Source: Clostridiaceae bacterium OM02-2AC (GTDB taxonomy: Bacteria > Bacillota_I > Bacilli_A > Erysipelotrichales > Erysipelotrichaceae). From it: DNA of 64,000 nt. Positions within the stretch are counted from its first letter, which is position 1, and each line of letters starts with the position of its first letter. The DNA is taken from contig QULU01000003.1 of assembly GCA_003481775.1 (NCBI GenBank), positions 163,039 through 227,038 of the forward strand, read 5' to 3'. Positions 26,775-35,590 of this stretch are shown here, in pieces. The translations under genes were made by a program, and so were the position numbers. The notes beneath the pieces are model-generated. The model ran no database searches. It saw nothing but the letters and a program-made list of their open reading frames with translations, and was not told the DNA's origin.

Positions 26775-26963
26775 ATGTACAGTGGTTTTGAGGATACACA
26801 GGAAGCGGTGATTAACCCGTGGGATATTGTAAAAAGAAGAGAGGATTGTCCAAAGGTTGCTGTGACCTGCTTTGCACATAATCTGATTGCATATGCAACT
26901 GAAAAATATCAAGCGCAGGTTTATGACTATTTGCATACAACAAACGGTGATAAGCCTATTTAA
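26775..26963 (+). pseudogene. Truncated nucleoside-phosphorylase-like N-terminus
   Basis: This 62-codon frame starts at ATG 26775, eight bases after AAGGAG. The text (EDTQEAVINPWDIVKRRED, then KVAVTCFAHNLIAYATEK) resembles the start of Firmicute purine/uridine phosphorylase-family proteins, which are normally 250 residues or longer. The frame stops after GDKPI and no continuation is found in the next 200 bases in any frame. It looks like the preserved head of a deleted gene; a real micro-protein is less likely. Confidence 0.5.
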
Positions 26964-27134
26964 CAGGCAGCAGCTCATATTTATATAGAATACAGGAAAA
27001 CACGTATAAATGATACAGATTCCGGATTAAGAATAGTATGAGAAAAAAGGCTGGTCATTTTTACAATTCATGAAAGATGTTACAGAAAACTTTGTGATTC
27101 AGGAAGACAGAGCATGGAAACCTTTACCAAAAAG

Positions 27135-27143
27135 TGTTATAAT
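27135..27143 (+). promoter_or_regulatory. Extended -10 promoter of ald
   Basis: TGT-TATAAT (TATAAT 27138-27143) lies 26 bases upstream of the ald start codon. Confidence 0.6.
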
Positions 27144-27169
27144 GAAGCACATAAGGAGTGTGAATCATT

Positions 27170-28279
27170 ATGAAGATTGGAATCCCTAAAGAAATAAAAA
27201 ACAACGAAAATCGTGTATCCTGTACACCTGCTGGTGTATTTGCATTATGCAAGGCGGGACATGAAGTTTATGTGGAAACAAATGCCGGAGCAGGAAGCGG
27301 TTTTCCGGATAAGGAATATGAAGAAGCCGGTGCACAGATCAAAGCGGCCGATGAAGTATTTGCTTTGGCTGATCTGATTGTGAAGGTCAAGGAATATCTG
27401 CCACAGGAATATCATTATCTGCGTGAGGATCAGATGGTTTTCACGTATCTGCATATCGCAAATGATGAAGCCTTTGCGAATGCATTGCTGGAATCAAAGA
27501 CAACCTCCATTGCCTATGAAACAGTACGTGACAGAAAAGGCGGACTTCCACTGCTGACACCGATGAGCGAGGTTGCGGGACGCATGGCTGTTCAGGTCGG
27601 AGCAACGATGCTGCAGAAAAACAATGGTGGACGCGGCTTGCTGCTGGGGGGAGTTCCCGGTGTGTTCCCGGCAGAGGTTGTGGTGATCGGCGGAGGTACT
27701 GTTGGTCTGAATGCGGCAAAAATTGCCTGCGGCTTAGGTGCAATCGTAACAATATTCGATATCAGTGCAGAGCGTATGGGCTATATCGATGATATTTCCG
27801 GAGGAACGATTCATACAGCCTACAACAATGAATATAATCTGCGCAGAGCGCTGCGTACAGCGGATCTCGTTATCGGAGCAGTGCTTGTGCCTGGCGCAAA
27901 GGCACCGAAAATCGTAACTGAGGATATGGTCAAAACAATGAAGCCGGGAAGTGCGATTGTCGATGTGGCGATTGATCAGGGTGGCTGTATTGAAACAAGT
28001 GATCATATCACAACACATGATGATCCGTATTTTGAACGCCATGGTGTTATGCATTATTCTGTAGCTAATATGCCGGGGGCGGTACCTCGTACCTCAACGA
28101 TGGCGCTTTCCAATGCTACGCTTCCATATATCTTAAAGCTGGCGGAAAAGGGAATGGATGCTTTGAAGGAGGATGCAGGCTTTTTAGCAGGATTGAACAC
28201 ATGCCAAGGGCATATCACCTATCAGGGAGTCAGCGATGCCCTGCGATTGCCGTTTACTGATCCCAAGGAGCTGCTGTAG
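27170..28279 (+). CDS. ald: Alanine dehydrogenase
   Basis: This 369-residue NAD-dependent enzyme interconverts L-alanine and pyruvate plus ammonia. The N-terminus MKIGIPKEIKNNENRVSCTPAGV is diagnostic. The Rossmann motif VVVIGGGTVGLNAAKIA (about 167-183), the catalytic Lys and His residues of the N-terminal lobe, and the C-terminal NMPGAVPRTSTMALSNATLPY are all intact. AAGGAG precedes the ATG. It is monocistronic with an extended -10 promoter and a terminator. It would supply pyruvate or nitrogen from alanine. Confidence 0.95.
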   Translation: MKIGIPKEIKNNENRVSCTPAGVFALCKAGHEVYVETNAGAGSGFPDKEYEEAGAQIKAADEVFALADLIVKVKEYLPQEYHYLREDQMVFTYLHIANDEAFANALLESKTTSIAYETVRDRKGGLPLLTPMSEVAGRMAVQVGATMLQKNNGGRGLLLGGVPGVFPAEVVVIGGGTVGLNAAKIACGLGAIVTIFDISAERMGYIDDISGGTIHTAYNNEYNLRRALRTADLVIGAVLVPGAKAPKIVTEDMVKTMKPGSAIVDVAIDQGGCIETSDHITTHDDPYFERHGVMHYSVANMPGAVPRTSTMALSNATLPYILKLAEKGMDALKEDAGFLAGLNTCQGHITYQGVSDALRLPFTDPKELL

Positions 28280-28615
28280 GCCCTGCAAGCGATAAAAAAG
28301 CATTCCCGATATTGCTGAAACGGTTGTAATAGTATATCGTAGCTTCACAAATAGCAGATAGTATAAAATAGGAGAATTCAACTCTGAGCATAGAATTGAA
28401 ATTCTCCTTTTTTGTGGAACTATGACAGGAATAGAGGAAGGTTTTATAAGTCTTCACTTTATGCTGTAAAAGGAATACAGACATATATTTCGTGAAATCC
28501 TTCAAAGGTCAGTATAATCAAACAGAGGAAGAATTTCAGATAATATCCATTTTCTGCATACTTTGATTACAACGGTAGCGTGAGGAGCGCTGCTGCATAA
28601 AGGCGCTTATCAACT
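28280..28615. other. Convergent intergenic region
   Basis: It contains the ald terminator at 28371-28406 and otherwise no gene or structure I can support. Confidence 0.4.
28371..28408 (+). terminator. Rho-independent terminator after ald
   Basis: GGAGAATT-CAA (28371-28381) pairs with TTGAAATTCTCC (28396-28407 region) with a one-base bulge, followed by six T. Confidence 0.65.
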
Positions 28616-29446
28616 CTACGCAGCCGCCGCTTTCATTAGATTCATGAGAATCTGATCTGTATACGCGCGTATAACCTCCTGCTCCACCTGCTGAATTTTA
28701 TCCAGCTGTATATTGGCGGGATTCCCGCAATAGCCAAGCGGTGTCAGCTGCTTGGCACTGCTTCCTCCCTGAATCCACTGCTTCATATCACACAGTTTCA
28801 GCTGTGTCGGCTGCAAGGCCTTTGCACATTCCATATCCACAAGCTGCTCATATTGCAAAGCCATCCAGCTGGTTTCCATTGCTCCTGCATGGATATCGAT
28901 GCAGGAGGTTTCGATCGCTATCGTATCTGGTGACAGAGAAACCGGTATCAGACAGTCTGGAAGAGGAGCATAGCCAAGCTGCTGAAAGATGCTTTGATCG
29001 GCGAGGTATGCAACCGGACTGCTTTTTGAATGCAGCTCGATAACCGTCTCTGCCAGCATCCTCATATGACGGAAATCGCCATGAAAGCTAACAAGAAAAA
29101 TATGTTGAAAGCCCCAGCTGTCCAAATTCTCAATGATTTCCTTTAACAGAGCTTGAGCGGTTTCCTTGCGAATGCTAAAGCTTCCGGTAAAGCCATCCGT
29201 TATGCTGTTGATGCCCCAGTAAAACGGTGGTGCAATCACAGTGCTTTTCCCCTGCTGCTGCAGCTCATCTCTGATTTTTCGGCATACGACCCCGGTCAGG
29301 TACATATCAGTTCCCGTGCATAAATGCGGACCGTGTTCCTCGATTACGGATACAGGCAGTAAAACGGCTGCCTGCTGCTGTATGGCTGCCTCAATCTGGG
29401 GATAGCTCATTTCTGCCATAGTTCCTTTAAATACGGACGTATTCAT
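28616..29446 (-). CDS. Creatininase-family amidohydrolase-like protein
   Basis: The ATG at 29446 (MNTSVFKGTM) is nine bases from AAGGAGG, giving 276 residues; a Met two codons earlier is too close to the ribosome site. Family metal-binding motifs are visible: LLPVSVIEEHGPHL with Glu and His, GTDMYL with Asp, FLVSFHGDFRH with His, and a later Glu in IAIETSCIDIHAGAMETSWM. Creatininase-fold enzymes open cyclic amides or hydrolyse formamides in a two-metal site. The cognate substrate is unknown. It is cotranscribed with the MerR-type gene 61 bases upstream. Confidence 0.8.
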   Translation of the reverse strand: MNTSVFKGTMAEMSYPQIEAAIQQQAAVLLPVSVIEEHGPHLCTGTDMYLTGVVCRKIRDELQQQGKSTVIAPPFYWGINSITDGFTGSFSIRKETAQALLKEIIENLDSWGFQHIFLVSFHGDFRHMRMLAETVIELHSKSSPVAYLADQSIFQQLGYAPLPDCLIPVSLSPDTIAIETSCIDIHAGAMETSWMALQYEQLVDMECAKALQPTQLKLCDMKQWIQGGSSAKQLTPLGYCGNPANIQLDKIQQVEQEVIRAYTDQILMNLMKAAAA

Positions 29447-29507
29447 ATTCATATTCCTCCTTGTATAGCAGCAGTATAAACGTTGCCCCAGGGGAAAGGT
29501 CAAGTGC

Positions 29508-30308
29508 TCAGGAGCAGATTTTAAATTGATATTCGCTGATGTAATTCTCTTCACTGTTGGTAACTGCCTCATTTATATAATAGATGATAAAGACATCCTC
29601 CTGTGTTTGCAGACATCTGTTTGTAAGCTCCTGTCGTAAGCATTGCAGCTGGAAGCCAAGATTGGCATAGGAGCCTTTGACGGTGAAGCAGGCATAATCT
29701 CCCGCAGGAAGAAGATAATCACAGGGGGAGCGCAGTGTACACTGTGTGCAGAAGGATACGGTTGTCATCTGTGCCTTTGTAGAGAGCAGCAGGGAGGGAA
29801 ACATGGATCCATCCTGTGTCTGTTCCTGTGCAATCTGCTGCTCCAGCTGCAGAAATCCATCGGTAAATGCAGCTTCTGACAGTGGAGAGGTTGAGGCGAA
29901 GCGCAGCTGCCGTGATGGAAACCTACGAATTGTAAGCTCTGCAGGCTGCAGCTCTGGCAGCTCCTTTTGTATACGGTGTATGGTATCCAGACGCTTTTGC
30001 AGAAGCCTCTGCTCCTCATAGAGCCGTGTTTCCTGAACAGCGAGCTGCTGCTTCAGCTGGTCAAATGCGACATGCTGCTGATCGATCTGCAAAAGCTCCT
30101 TCAGCTCCTTTAGTGAGCATCCTAGCTCCTGCAATCCTTTTATGACGTGCAGCTGAGCAATCTGCTTTCTGGAATACAGGCGGTACCCGTTTTCCGGATG
30201 AAGCTGCATCGGCTTCAGCAATCCGATTTTATCATAATGGCGCAGTGTTTTGGTGCTGATTGCACAAAGCTCTGCGATTTCTCCGATTGTCAGCGGCTTC
30301 TCTTTCAC
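29508..30308 (-). CDS. MerR-family transcriptional regulator with effector domain
   Basis: This 266-residue protein starts at GTG 30308 behind GGGGTGATC. The MerR helix-turn-helix LTIGEIAELCAISTKTLRHYDKIGLLKP is at residues 6-33 and is followed by a long coiled-coil dimer helix (about 75-120). The C-terminal half is a GyrI/BmrR-like binding domain with several Cys (FCTQCTLRSPCDYLLPAGDYACF). The layout resembles BmrR-type drug sensors. It probably controls itself and the downstream creatininase-family gene. Confidence 0.85.
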   Translation of the reverse strand: MKEKPLTIGEIAELCAISTKTLRHYDKIGLLKPMQLHPENGYRLYSRKQIAQLHVIKGLQELGCSLKELKELLQIDQQHVAFDQLKQQLAVQETRLYEEQRLLQKRLDTIHRIQKELPELQPAELTIRRFPSRQLRFASTSPLSEAAFTDGFLQLEQQIAQEQTQDGSMFPSLLLSTKAQMTTVSFCTQCTLRSPCDYLLPAGDYACFTVKGSYANLGFQLQCLRQELTNRCLQTQEDVFIIYYINEAVTNSEENYISEYQFKICS

Positions 30309-30721
30309 ACGATCACCCCGTTTCTAGTCTTCATCGTAGCATATCGTACGAAATAGTCAATAGAAAGCCTGAGTCTCCTGAACGTTATAGGATTTCTCTG
30401 CGTGCATCCAAAAAGCAATCGATTCGAGGGGACTGCTGTCTGTCCATTCGTATAGGAAATCGTGCCGACTTTCTATAATGGAGCAAATCTGCGCAATTAT
30501 GAATAATCGTTCCGATTTCCCATAATAGCTTTATGTCTTGCTCTCTGCATAGCTTCTTAACAAAAAAGCTGCAAAATCTTTATATCCTTAATGGAAACGC
30601 CGGCACTCTTTATGCAGTCTTCACACATTCTTAACACCGGCTTTGGATTGCTTACACTGTCTTTATATGCAACCTGCTAGTATATAGGAGATAAGAGAGG
30701 CTAAGGCAAGAGGTGTTCCTG
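30309..30721. promoter_or_regulatory. Divergent control region carrying KdpE-like boxes
   Basis: About 410 bases between the minus-strand MerR gene and the potassium sensor operon. It contains TTCTTAACA at 30554-30562, GTCTTCACA at 30617-30625 and TTCTTAACA at 30628-30636. The last two are 11 bases apart, about one helical turn. A possible -10 (TTATAT) is near 30663. The same box type occurs upstream of kdpF, so KdpE is a candidate binder; this is inference. Confidence 0.4.
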
Positions 30722-31015
30722 ATGTTTATAAGAAATCATTTCAGAAATCAGAAGGTGCTGGTTGCGGGCTTTGGAAGATTTGGAGCCTGTCTGGCAGCAT
30801 TGAGTAAGGCAGGCTATGCTGTCGTGGTGATAGATAAACTGAAAAGTGCCTTTCAGCATCTGTCGGACAGCCTTCAGGGCTTTGTGATTGAGAGGAGTGC
30901 GGCGAATGTGCATGTGCTGGACTCCTGTCAGGCTGGAAATCTAAGTTGTACTGCTTGCGGCAGCAAGGCTGGTAAAGATATCCGCAGCTGTGTAAGGCGT
31001 AGGAAAACCACATGA
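30722..31015 (+). pseudogene. Truncated TrkA-N (NAD-binding potassium-channel regulator) domain
   Basis: From ATG 30722 (AAGAGG eight bases upstream) the first 70 residues match a TrkA/KtrA Rossmann domain: KVLVAGFGRFGACLAALSKAGYAVVVID and NVHVLDSCQAG. After that point the family pattern is lost. A shift of frame near 30940 would restore a better match (VVLLAAARLVKISAAV) but also stops soon. The domain is therefore cut short at about 97 residues against the usual 120-220. Its TGA overlaps the next ATG (ATGA), so it may still serve translation coupling of the sensor kinase. Confidence 0.6.
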
Positions 31016-32559
31016 AATCTGCTATAATTGGTAAGGAAATGAGGGGTCTGATGAAAAACAGTCATATATGGAAAAATCTATGCATCACTGCTGTGATTCT
31101 GTTTCTCTGCACACTGGTATCCTCTGTCTTTGATGATATAGAAATCCGTACGGAAAACATCATGCTGATTTATTTGATCGGAGTATTGCTGATCGTTGTG
31201 GAAACCAGAAGCTTTCTGTGGGGCATCACCTCCAGCCTTCTGAGTATTCTTACCTTTAATTATCTGTTTACCAATCCGACATTTTCGTTGCAAATTGATG
31301 ATTTCAATTATATTATCACGATTATCGTGTTTCTGATTGTTTCCTTTGTGACCGGCTCTCTGGTCAACAAGCTGCAGCAGCATGCCCATAAGGCCAGAAG
31401 CAGTGCCCGTCAAACCACTGCCTTATATGAAATTACGAGAGCCTATCTGACTTTGTCCGGTGTAGATACGATTTTACAGCACACGATTCGCTCACTGTAT
31501 ACTGCCCAGCAGACCATCTGTATTGTCTATTATAAAGATAAAGAGGCACTAAAGAAGATACAGGAGCCAGTGGATACCATCGCTGCGCCGGATGACGGTA
31601 TGGCGGCGTGGTGTATGGAAAAGGATTGTGACTGTGGTGGGGGAACCTCCTATTATGAAGCGCAGCCCTGGACCTATCATCCCATGCACTGCAACAATCA
31701 GCTGCTGGGTGTGTATGCGCTGTATGAGGAAACCTCCCTGCGGGAAGAACAGCGTCTGTTTGTCCATACACTGATTTCACAGATGGTAATGGCGGTGGAA
31801 CGGGAGCTGCTGTATGCGGAGCAGGAGCAAAGCAGAATCGAAATAGAAAAGGAAAAGCTGCGCAACAATCTTCTGCGCAGTATCTCTCATGATCTTCGTA
31901 CCCCTCTGACTGGGATTGCGGGAAGCAGCACGCTGATCTGCGAAAATTATCAGGATCTGGACGATGATACCATCTACCATCTGGTAAAGTCCATCAGCAG
32001 TGATGCCTTGTGGCTCAATCAGCTGGTAGAGAACTTATTGAATATGACAAGGATTCAGGATGGGAAGCTGCTGCTGAAACAGAATGAGGAGGTCGTGGAT
32101 GATATCATCTGTGAAGCCGTATCACGATGTGAAAGCAGAAAGCGGGAGCATACGCTGAGGGTGACGCTGCCGGATGAGGTTTTGCTTGTGGAAATGGATG
32201 GACGGCTGATCATACAGGTGCTTGTCAATATGATTGATAACGCCATTAAGCATACACCGGATGCGACAAGTATCGATATTCGCTGCTATAAGAATCACGA
32301 CTGGGCGGTGTTTGAGGTCATTGATCAGGGAGAAGGCATTGATGAATCCATCCGCGAGCATTTGTTTGAAAGCTTTGTGACCACCAAAAGTGAACGCAGC
32401 GATTCCAGACGCGGCGTGGGTCTTGGCTTAACCATATGCAAAAGCATAGTAGAGGCACATCACGGGGAAATCTTTGCCTATAACCGGTTGGATGTGCAGG
32501 GCGCAGTGTTCGGCTTTCAGCTGAAGCTGGCCGCAGAAAGGAAGGAATACCATGCATGA
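31012..32559 (+). CDS. KdpD-like sensor histidine kinase lacking the N-terminal sensor domain
   Basis: This 515-residue protein from ATG 31012 overlaps the previous stop; ATG 31051 is an alternative. Residues 20-115 are the four-helix DUF4118 membrane domain. A GAF-like domain spans about 130-260. HisKA carries the phospho-accepting His293 in ISHDLRTPLTGIAG. The ATPase boxes NMIDNAIKHT, VIDQGEGID and GVGLGLTICKSIVEAH are intact. The cytoplasmic KdpD and USP domains of classical KdpD (about 900 residues) are missing but exist in the separate protein at 23.8 kb. It should phosphorylate the adjacent KdpE. Confidence 0.88.
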   Translation: MKSAIIGKEMRGLMKNSHIWKNLCITAVILFLCTLVSSVFDDIEIRTENIMLIYLIGVLLIVVETRSFLWGITSSLLSILTFNYLFTNPTFSLQIDDFNYIITIIVFLIVSFVTGSLVNKLQQHAHKARSSARQTTALYEITRAYLTLSGVDTILQHTIRSLYTAQQTICIVYYKDKEALKKIQEPVDTIAAPDDGMAAWCMEKDCDCGGGTSYYEAQPWTYHPMHCNNQLLGVYALYEETSLREEQRLFVHTLISQMVMAVERELLYAEQEQSRIEIEKEKLRNNLLRSISHDLRTPLTGIAGSSTLICENYQDLDDDTIYHLVKSISSDALWLNQLVENLLNMTRIQDGKLLLKQNEEVVDDIICEAVSRCESRKREHTLRVTLPDEVLLVEMDGRLIIQVLVNMIDNAIKHTPDATSIDIRCYKNHDWAVFEVIDQGEGIDESIREHLFESFVTTKSERSDSRRGVGLGLTICKSIVEAHHGEIFAYNRLDVQGAVFGFQLKLAAERKEYHA

Positions 32560-33235
32560 TAAAATATTGCTGATTGAGGATGATGCCAGCATTATTCGAT
32601 TTCTGAGTCTGTCCTTGGATAAGAACGGATATAAGGTGATAGAGGCACGAAACGGCATTGAGGGAATTTCATTATTCATGAGCGATAATCCGGATTTGAT
32701 TCTCTTGGATCTGGGACTGCCGGATATCGACGGCAGTGAGGTGCTGCGTCAGATTCGTTCCCAAAGCGAGGTGCCGATTCTGGTAGTATCTGCCAGAGGG
32801 CAGGAAAGGGAAAAGGTGGAGGCACTGGATCTGGGGGCGGATGATTATGTCACCAAGCCGTTTCATATCAATGAGCTGCTTGCCAGAGTACGCGTAGCAC
32901 TGCGCAAGAAAACACCGCGCGTTGTTAAGGAAAAGGTGTTTGTGCTGGATGGTCTGCGGGTGGATTTTGAAAAATACAAGGTCTATGTGGAAGACAAAGA
33001 GGTGCATCTGACGCCAATCGAGTTTAAGCTTCTGGTATTGCTGATCGAGCATGCAGGCAAGGTGCTGACCCACAGCTTTATCATCCGTAATATCTGGGGG
33101 TACAGCTCCTGTGAGGATTCACAGTCCCTGCGCGTTTTTATGGCGAATATCCGCAGAAAAATAGAAAAGGACAGCTCACATCCCCGCTATATACTGACAG
33201 AGGTAGGCGTAGGATATCGCTTTGTCGATGAATGA
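32552..33235 (+). CDS. kdpE: KdpE-like OmpR-family response regulator
   Basis: This 227-residue protein overlaps the kinase gene by eight bases and has AAAGGAAGG upstream. The receiver domain has Asp10-Asp11, phospho-acceptor Asp53 (LILLDLGLPD), and the Ser and Lys switch residues (VVSARG, YVTKPF). The C-terminal winged helix (HLTPIEFKLLVLLIEHAGKVLTH ... SLRVFMANIRRKIE) is typical of OmpR/KdpE. It is expected to activate kdpFABC when potassium is limiting, binding tandem direct repeats. Confidence 0.92.
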   Translation: MHDKILLIEDDASIIRFLSLSLDKNGYKVIEARNGIEGISLFMSDNPDLILLDLGLPDIDGSEVLRQIRSQSEVPILVVSARGQEREKVEALDLGADDYVTKPFHINELLARVRVALRKKTPRVVKEKVFVLDGLRVDFEKYKVYVEDKEVHLTPIEFKLLVLLIEHAGKVLTHSFIIRNIWGYSSCEDSQSLRVFMANIRRKIEKDSSHPRYILTEVGVGYRFVDE

Positions 33236-33255
33236 CCGGTACAAACCGGTTTTTT
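33235..33255 (+). terminator. Terminator overlapping the kdpE stop
   Basis: ACCGGT (33235-33240)-ACAA-ACCGGT (33245-33250), then T6. The stem begins inside the stop codon. Confidence 0.75.
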
Positions 33256-33540
33256 CATTGCATAGGCATATTGCTAAACCATACCAGCGCGCTGTAAACC
33301 TTCATGCAAACATACGTCGTGTGCAATATCCATATAACTGGGGCTATGACAAAGCTTCGCACAAACAATCGTATTGCGCTATAAAGGATGCAAACTGATG
33401 ACGGATACAAAGGACTGCGCAAAGCTAAAGCTGTATAGCAACCAAACAGGAGTATGCAGCTTGCGCGAAATTGCATAAAGAGATTTTAAAAACCGTATTT
33501 TCAAGCGTGAGGATAGGGATAAACAGCATCCATATCATGA

Positions 33541-33584
33541 AGAGGGGACTGCCGTGGTTTACCGCAGCATTCCCTCTTTTTTTT
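33541..33584 (+). terminator. Strong orphan terminator hairpin upstream of kdpF
   Basis: AGAGGG (33541-33546) pairs with CCCTCT (33572-33577), an inner CTGC/GCAG stem extends it, and eight T follow. It is co-directional with kdp but upstream of the predicted kdp -10. Confidence 0.7.
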
Positions 33585-33681
33585 CAATATTTTTTCGATT
33601 GCATCCCCTCTCACGATACCTTCTTCCTTCCATTTGAGCGAATCGTCAGGCGCAATCGCTTTCATCAGAAATCCTTACAGC

Positions 33682-33737
33682 TTCTTAACATTTGCTCCCT
33701 GTTCTTCACACCTGCTTTATACGGGATTCGCTATAAT
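33682..33737 (+). promoter_or_regulatory. kdpFABC promoter with direct repeats
   Basis: TTCTTAACA (33682-33690) and TTCTTCACA (33702-33710) are 20 bases apart, two helical turns, and the second ends 21 bases before the -10 TATAAT (33732-33737). No consensus -35 is present. This layout suits an activated promoter bound by an OmpR-family dimer such as KdpE. Confidence 0.55.
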
Positions 33738-33767
33738 GGAACTCGTTAAGAAAGGAAGGGTTTGGAT

Positions 33768-33857
33768 ATGGAAATGATCGTTATATTGTTTTATGGCGTT
33801 GCCATTGTCCTGTTAGCATATTTGTTTTACATGCTGTTTAAGGGTGAATCCATATGA
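33768..33857 (+). CDS. kdpF: KdpF small subunit of the potassium pump
   Basis: This is a 29-residue, single-helix membrane peptide ([20 protein letters not shown], then YMLFKGESI) directly before kdpA, with GGAAGG upstream. Size, hydrophobicity and position match KdpF, which stabilises the KdpABC complex. Its TGA overlaps the kdpA ATG (ATGA), so the two are translationally coupled. Confidence 0.85.
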   Translation: MEMIVILFYGVAIVLLAYLFYMLFKGESI

Positions 33858-35572
33858 ACAGCGCATGGATTTTGCAGGATGTCGTTTATGTCGTGGCACT
33901 GCTTGCCATCGGATATCCGCTTGGCTGTTATATCTACAAGATTTATAACGGGGAGCAAGTAGCTCTCATGCGGGTTTTTGCACCGTTGGAGCAGTTGCTG
34001 TACCGTGTGATGGGAGTCGATGAAGAGCAACAGATGCATGCGAAAAAATATGCATCCAGCGTTTTGTGGTTTTCCTTTTTCGGATTTCTGATCGTCATGG
34101 GGCTGCATCTGGTGCAGGCATGGCTGCCGCTGAATCCAGAGCAGCTGGAAAACACCAGTCTGCATCTCGCCTACAACACAGCCGCAAGCTTTGTATCCAA
34201 TACAAACTGGCAAGCATATACCGGGGAAGTCACACTGTCCTATCTGACGCAGATGGCAGGACTTACCGTACAGAACTTTGTATCTGCGGCTACCGGAATC
34301 GCTGTTTTGTTTGTCCTATGCAGAGGCTTTGTGCGCAGGGAAACGAAAAATCTCGGGAACTTCTGGAGTGATCTTGTAAAGATTACATTGTATATTCTGC
34401 TGCCGCTGTCTGTCGTGGTATGCCTGCTTCTGGTCAGTCAGGGTGTTGTACAGACACTGGATCCGTATGCATCCTATACAACACTGGAAGGTACACAGGG
34501 CGTGTTGCCGCTGGGACCTGCGGCCAGTCAGATTGCCATCAAGCAGTTGGGCACCAATGGCGGCGGCTTCTTCGGTGTCAACGCAGCATTCCCGTATGAG
34601 AATGCAACCCCGCTGTCCAATTTTATTGAAGCGCTCTGCTTACTGCTGATACCGGCTGCTCTGTGCTTTACCTTTGGAAAAGCGGTTAAGGATACCCGAC
34701 AGGGAAAGACGATTCTTATCGTTATGACGGTGATCTTTGTTGCTGCATTGGTGGGTCTGAGCTGTGCGGAAATCTTCGGTGCTCCATCCTGGGATAGCGT
34801 AGCATCTCTTGGCGGAAGCATGGAGGGGAAGGAAACCCGCTTCGGTGTCGGTGGTAGCTCCTTGTGGGCTGCGGCAACAACTGCCGCAAGCAATGGCTCG
34901 GTAAATGCAATGCATGATTCTCTGACTCCCCTTGGCGGGATGATCACCATGTTTCTCATGCAGCTGGGTGAGGTCGTTTTTGGCGGCGTGGGCTGCGGCT
35001 TGTATGGCATGCTGGCCTTTGCCCTGCTGACGGTGTTTATGGCCGGGCTGATGGTCGGACGCACACCGGAGTACATCGGCAAAAAGATCAATGCCTTTGA
35101 TATGAAGATGGTCTGCATCATCCTTCTGGTACCGCCGCTGTGTCTGCTGCTGGCAACCGCAATCACCACCCTTTTCCCGGCTGCACAGCAGCTGCAGGCT
35201 GACGGCGGATGGCTGAGCAACACCGGAAGTCACGGTTTCTCAGAAATTCTGTATGCCTACACCTCCATGGCGGGGAACAACGGAAGTGCCTTTGCCGGTT
35301 TTCAGGCTAACACGGTGCTCACCAATGTGATGGGCGGTACGGTGATGCTGCTGGTACGCTTTCTTCCCATGGTTGCGGTTATCTATCTGGCACAGAGTCT
35401 GGCCAGTAAAAAATACGTACCGGCCGGCTCGGGAACGCTTGCGACAACATCCCCGCTGTTTGTCGGATTTCTGATTGTGATCGTGCTGATTGTCGGAGCA
35501 CTGACATTTTTGCCGGTGTTGGCGCTTGGGCCGCTTGCGGAATTCTTTACGCAGCTGCATGTACTCGGTTGA
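33854..35572 (+). CDS. kdpA: Potassium-transporting ATPase subunit KdpA
   Basis: This 572-residue polytopic membrane protein is the K+-selective channel subunit of the high-affinity KdpFABC pump. Selectivity-loop motifs of the SKT superfamily are visible ([60 protein letters not shown]). Length matches the family. It overlaps kdpF by four bases and is 18 bases before kdpB. Confidence 0.95.
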   Translation: MNSAWILQDVVYVVALLAIGYPLGCYIYKIYNGEQVALMRVFAPLEQLLYRVMGVDEEQQMHAKKYASSVLWFSFFGFLIVMGLHLVQAWLPLNPEQLENTSLHLAYNTAASFVSNTNWQAYTGEVTLSYLTQMAGLTVQNFVSAATGIAVLFVLCRGFVRRETKNLGNFWSDLVKITLYILLPLSVVVCLLLVSQGVVQTLDPYASYTTLEGTQGVLPLGPAASQIAIKQLGTNGGGFFGVNAAFPYENATPLSNFIEALCLLLIPAALCFTFGKAVKDTRQGKTILIVMTVIFVAALVGLSCAEIFGAPSWDSVASLGGSMEGKETRFGVGGSSLWAAATTAASNGSVNAMHDSLTPLGGMITMFLMQLGEVVFGGVGCGLYGMLAFALLTVFMAGLMVGRTPEYIGKKINAFDMKMVCIILLVPPLCLLLATAITTLFPAAQQLQADGGWLSNTGSHGFSEILYAYTSMAGNNGSAFAGFQANTVLTNVMGGTVMLLVRFLPMVAVIYLAQSLASKKYVPAGSGTLATTSPLFVGFLIVIVLIVGALTFLPVLALGPLAEFFTQLHVLG

Positions 35573-35590
35573 AAGGGCAGGTGATATGCT

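Larger units (their letters stand above)
33256..33767. other. kdpE-kdpF intergenic region
   Basis: No gene is seen. It holds a second strong terminator-like hairpin at 33541-33584 and the kdpF promoter with TTCTT(A/C)ACA repeats at 33682-33737. What the hairpin terminates is unclear, because the first kdpE terminator is 290 bases upstream. Confidence 0.45.

Noticed and set aside
33236..33767. Possible c-di-AMP (ydaO) riboswitch upstream of kdp
   Set aside because: I could not find the conserved riboswitch core; only simple hairpins and direct repeats are present.
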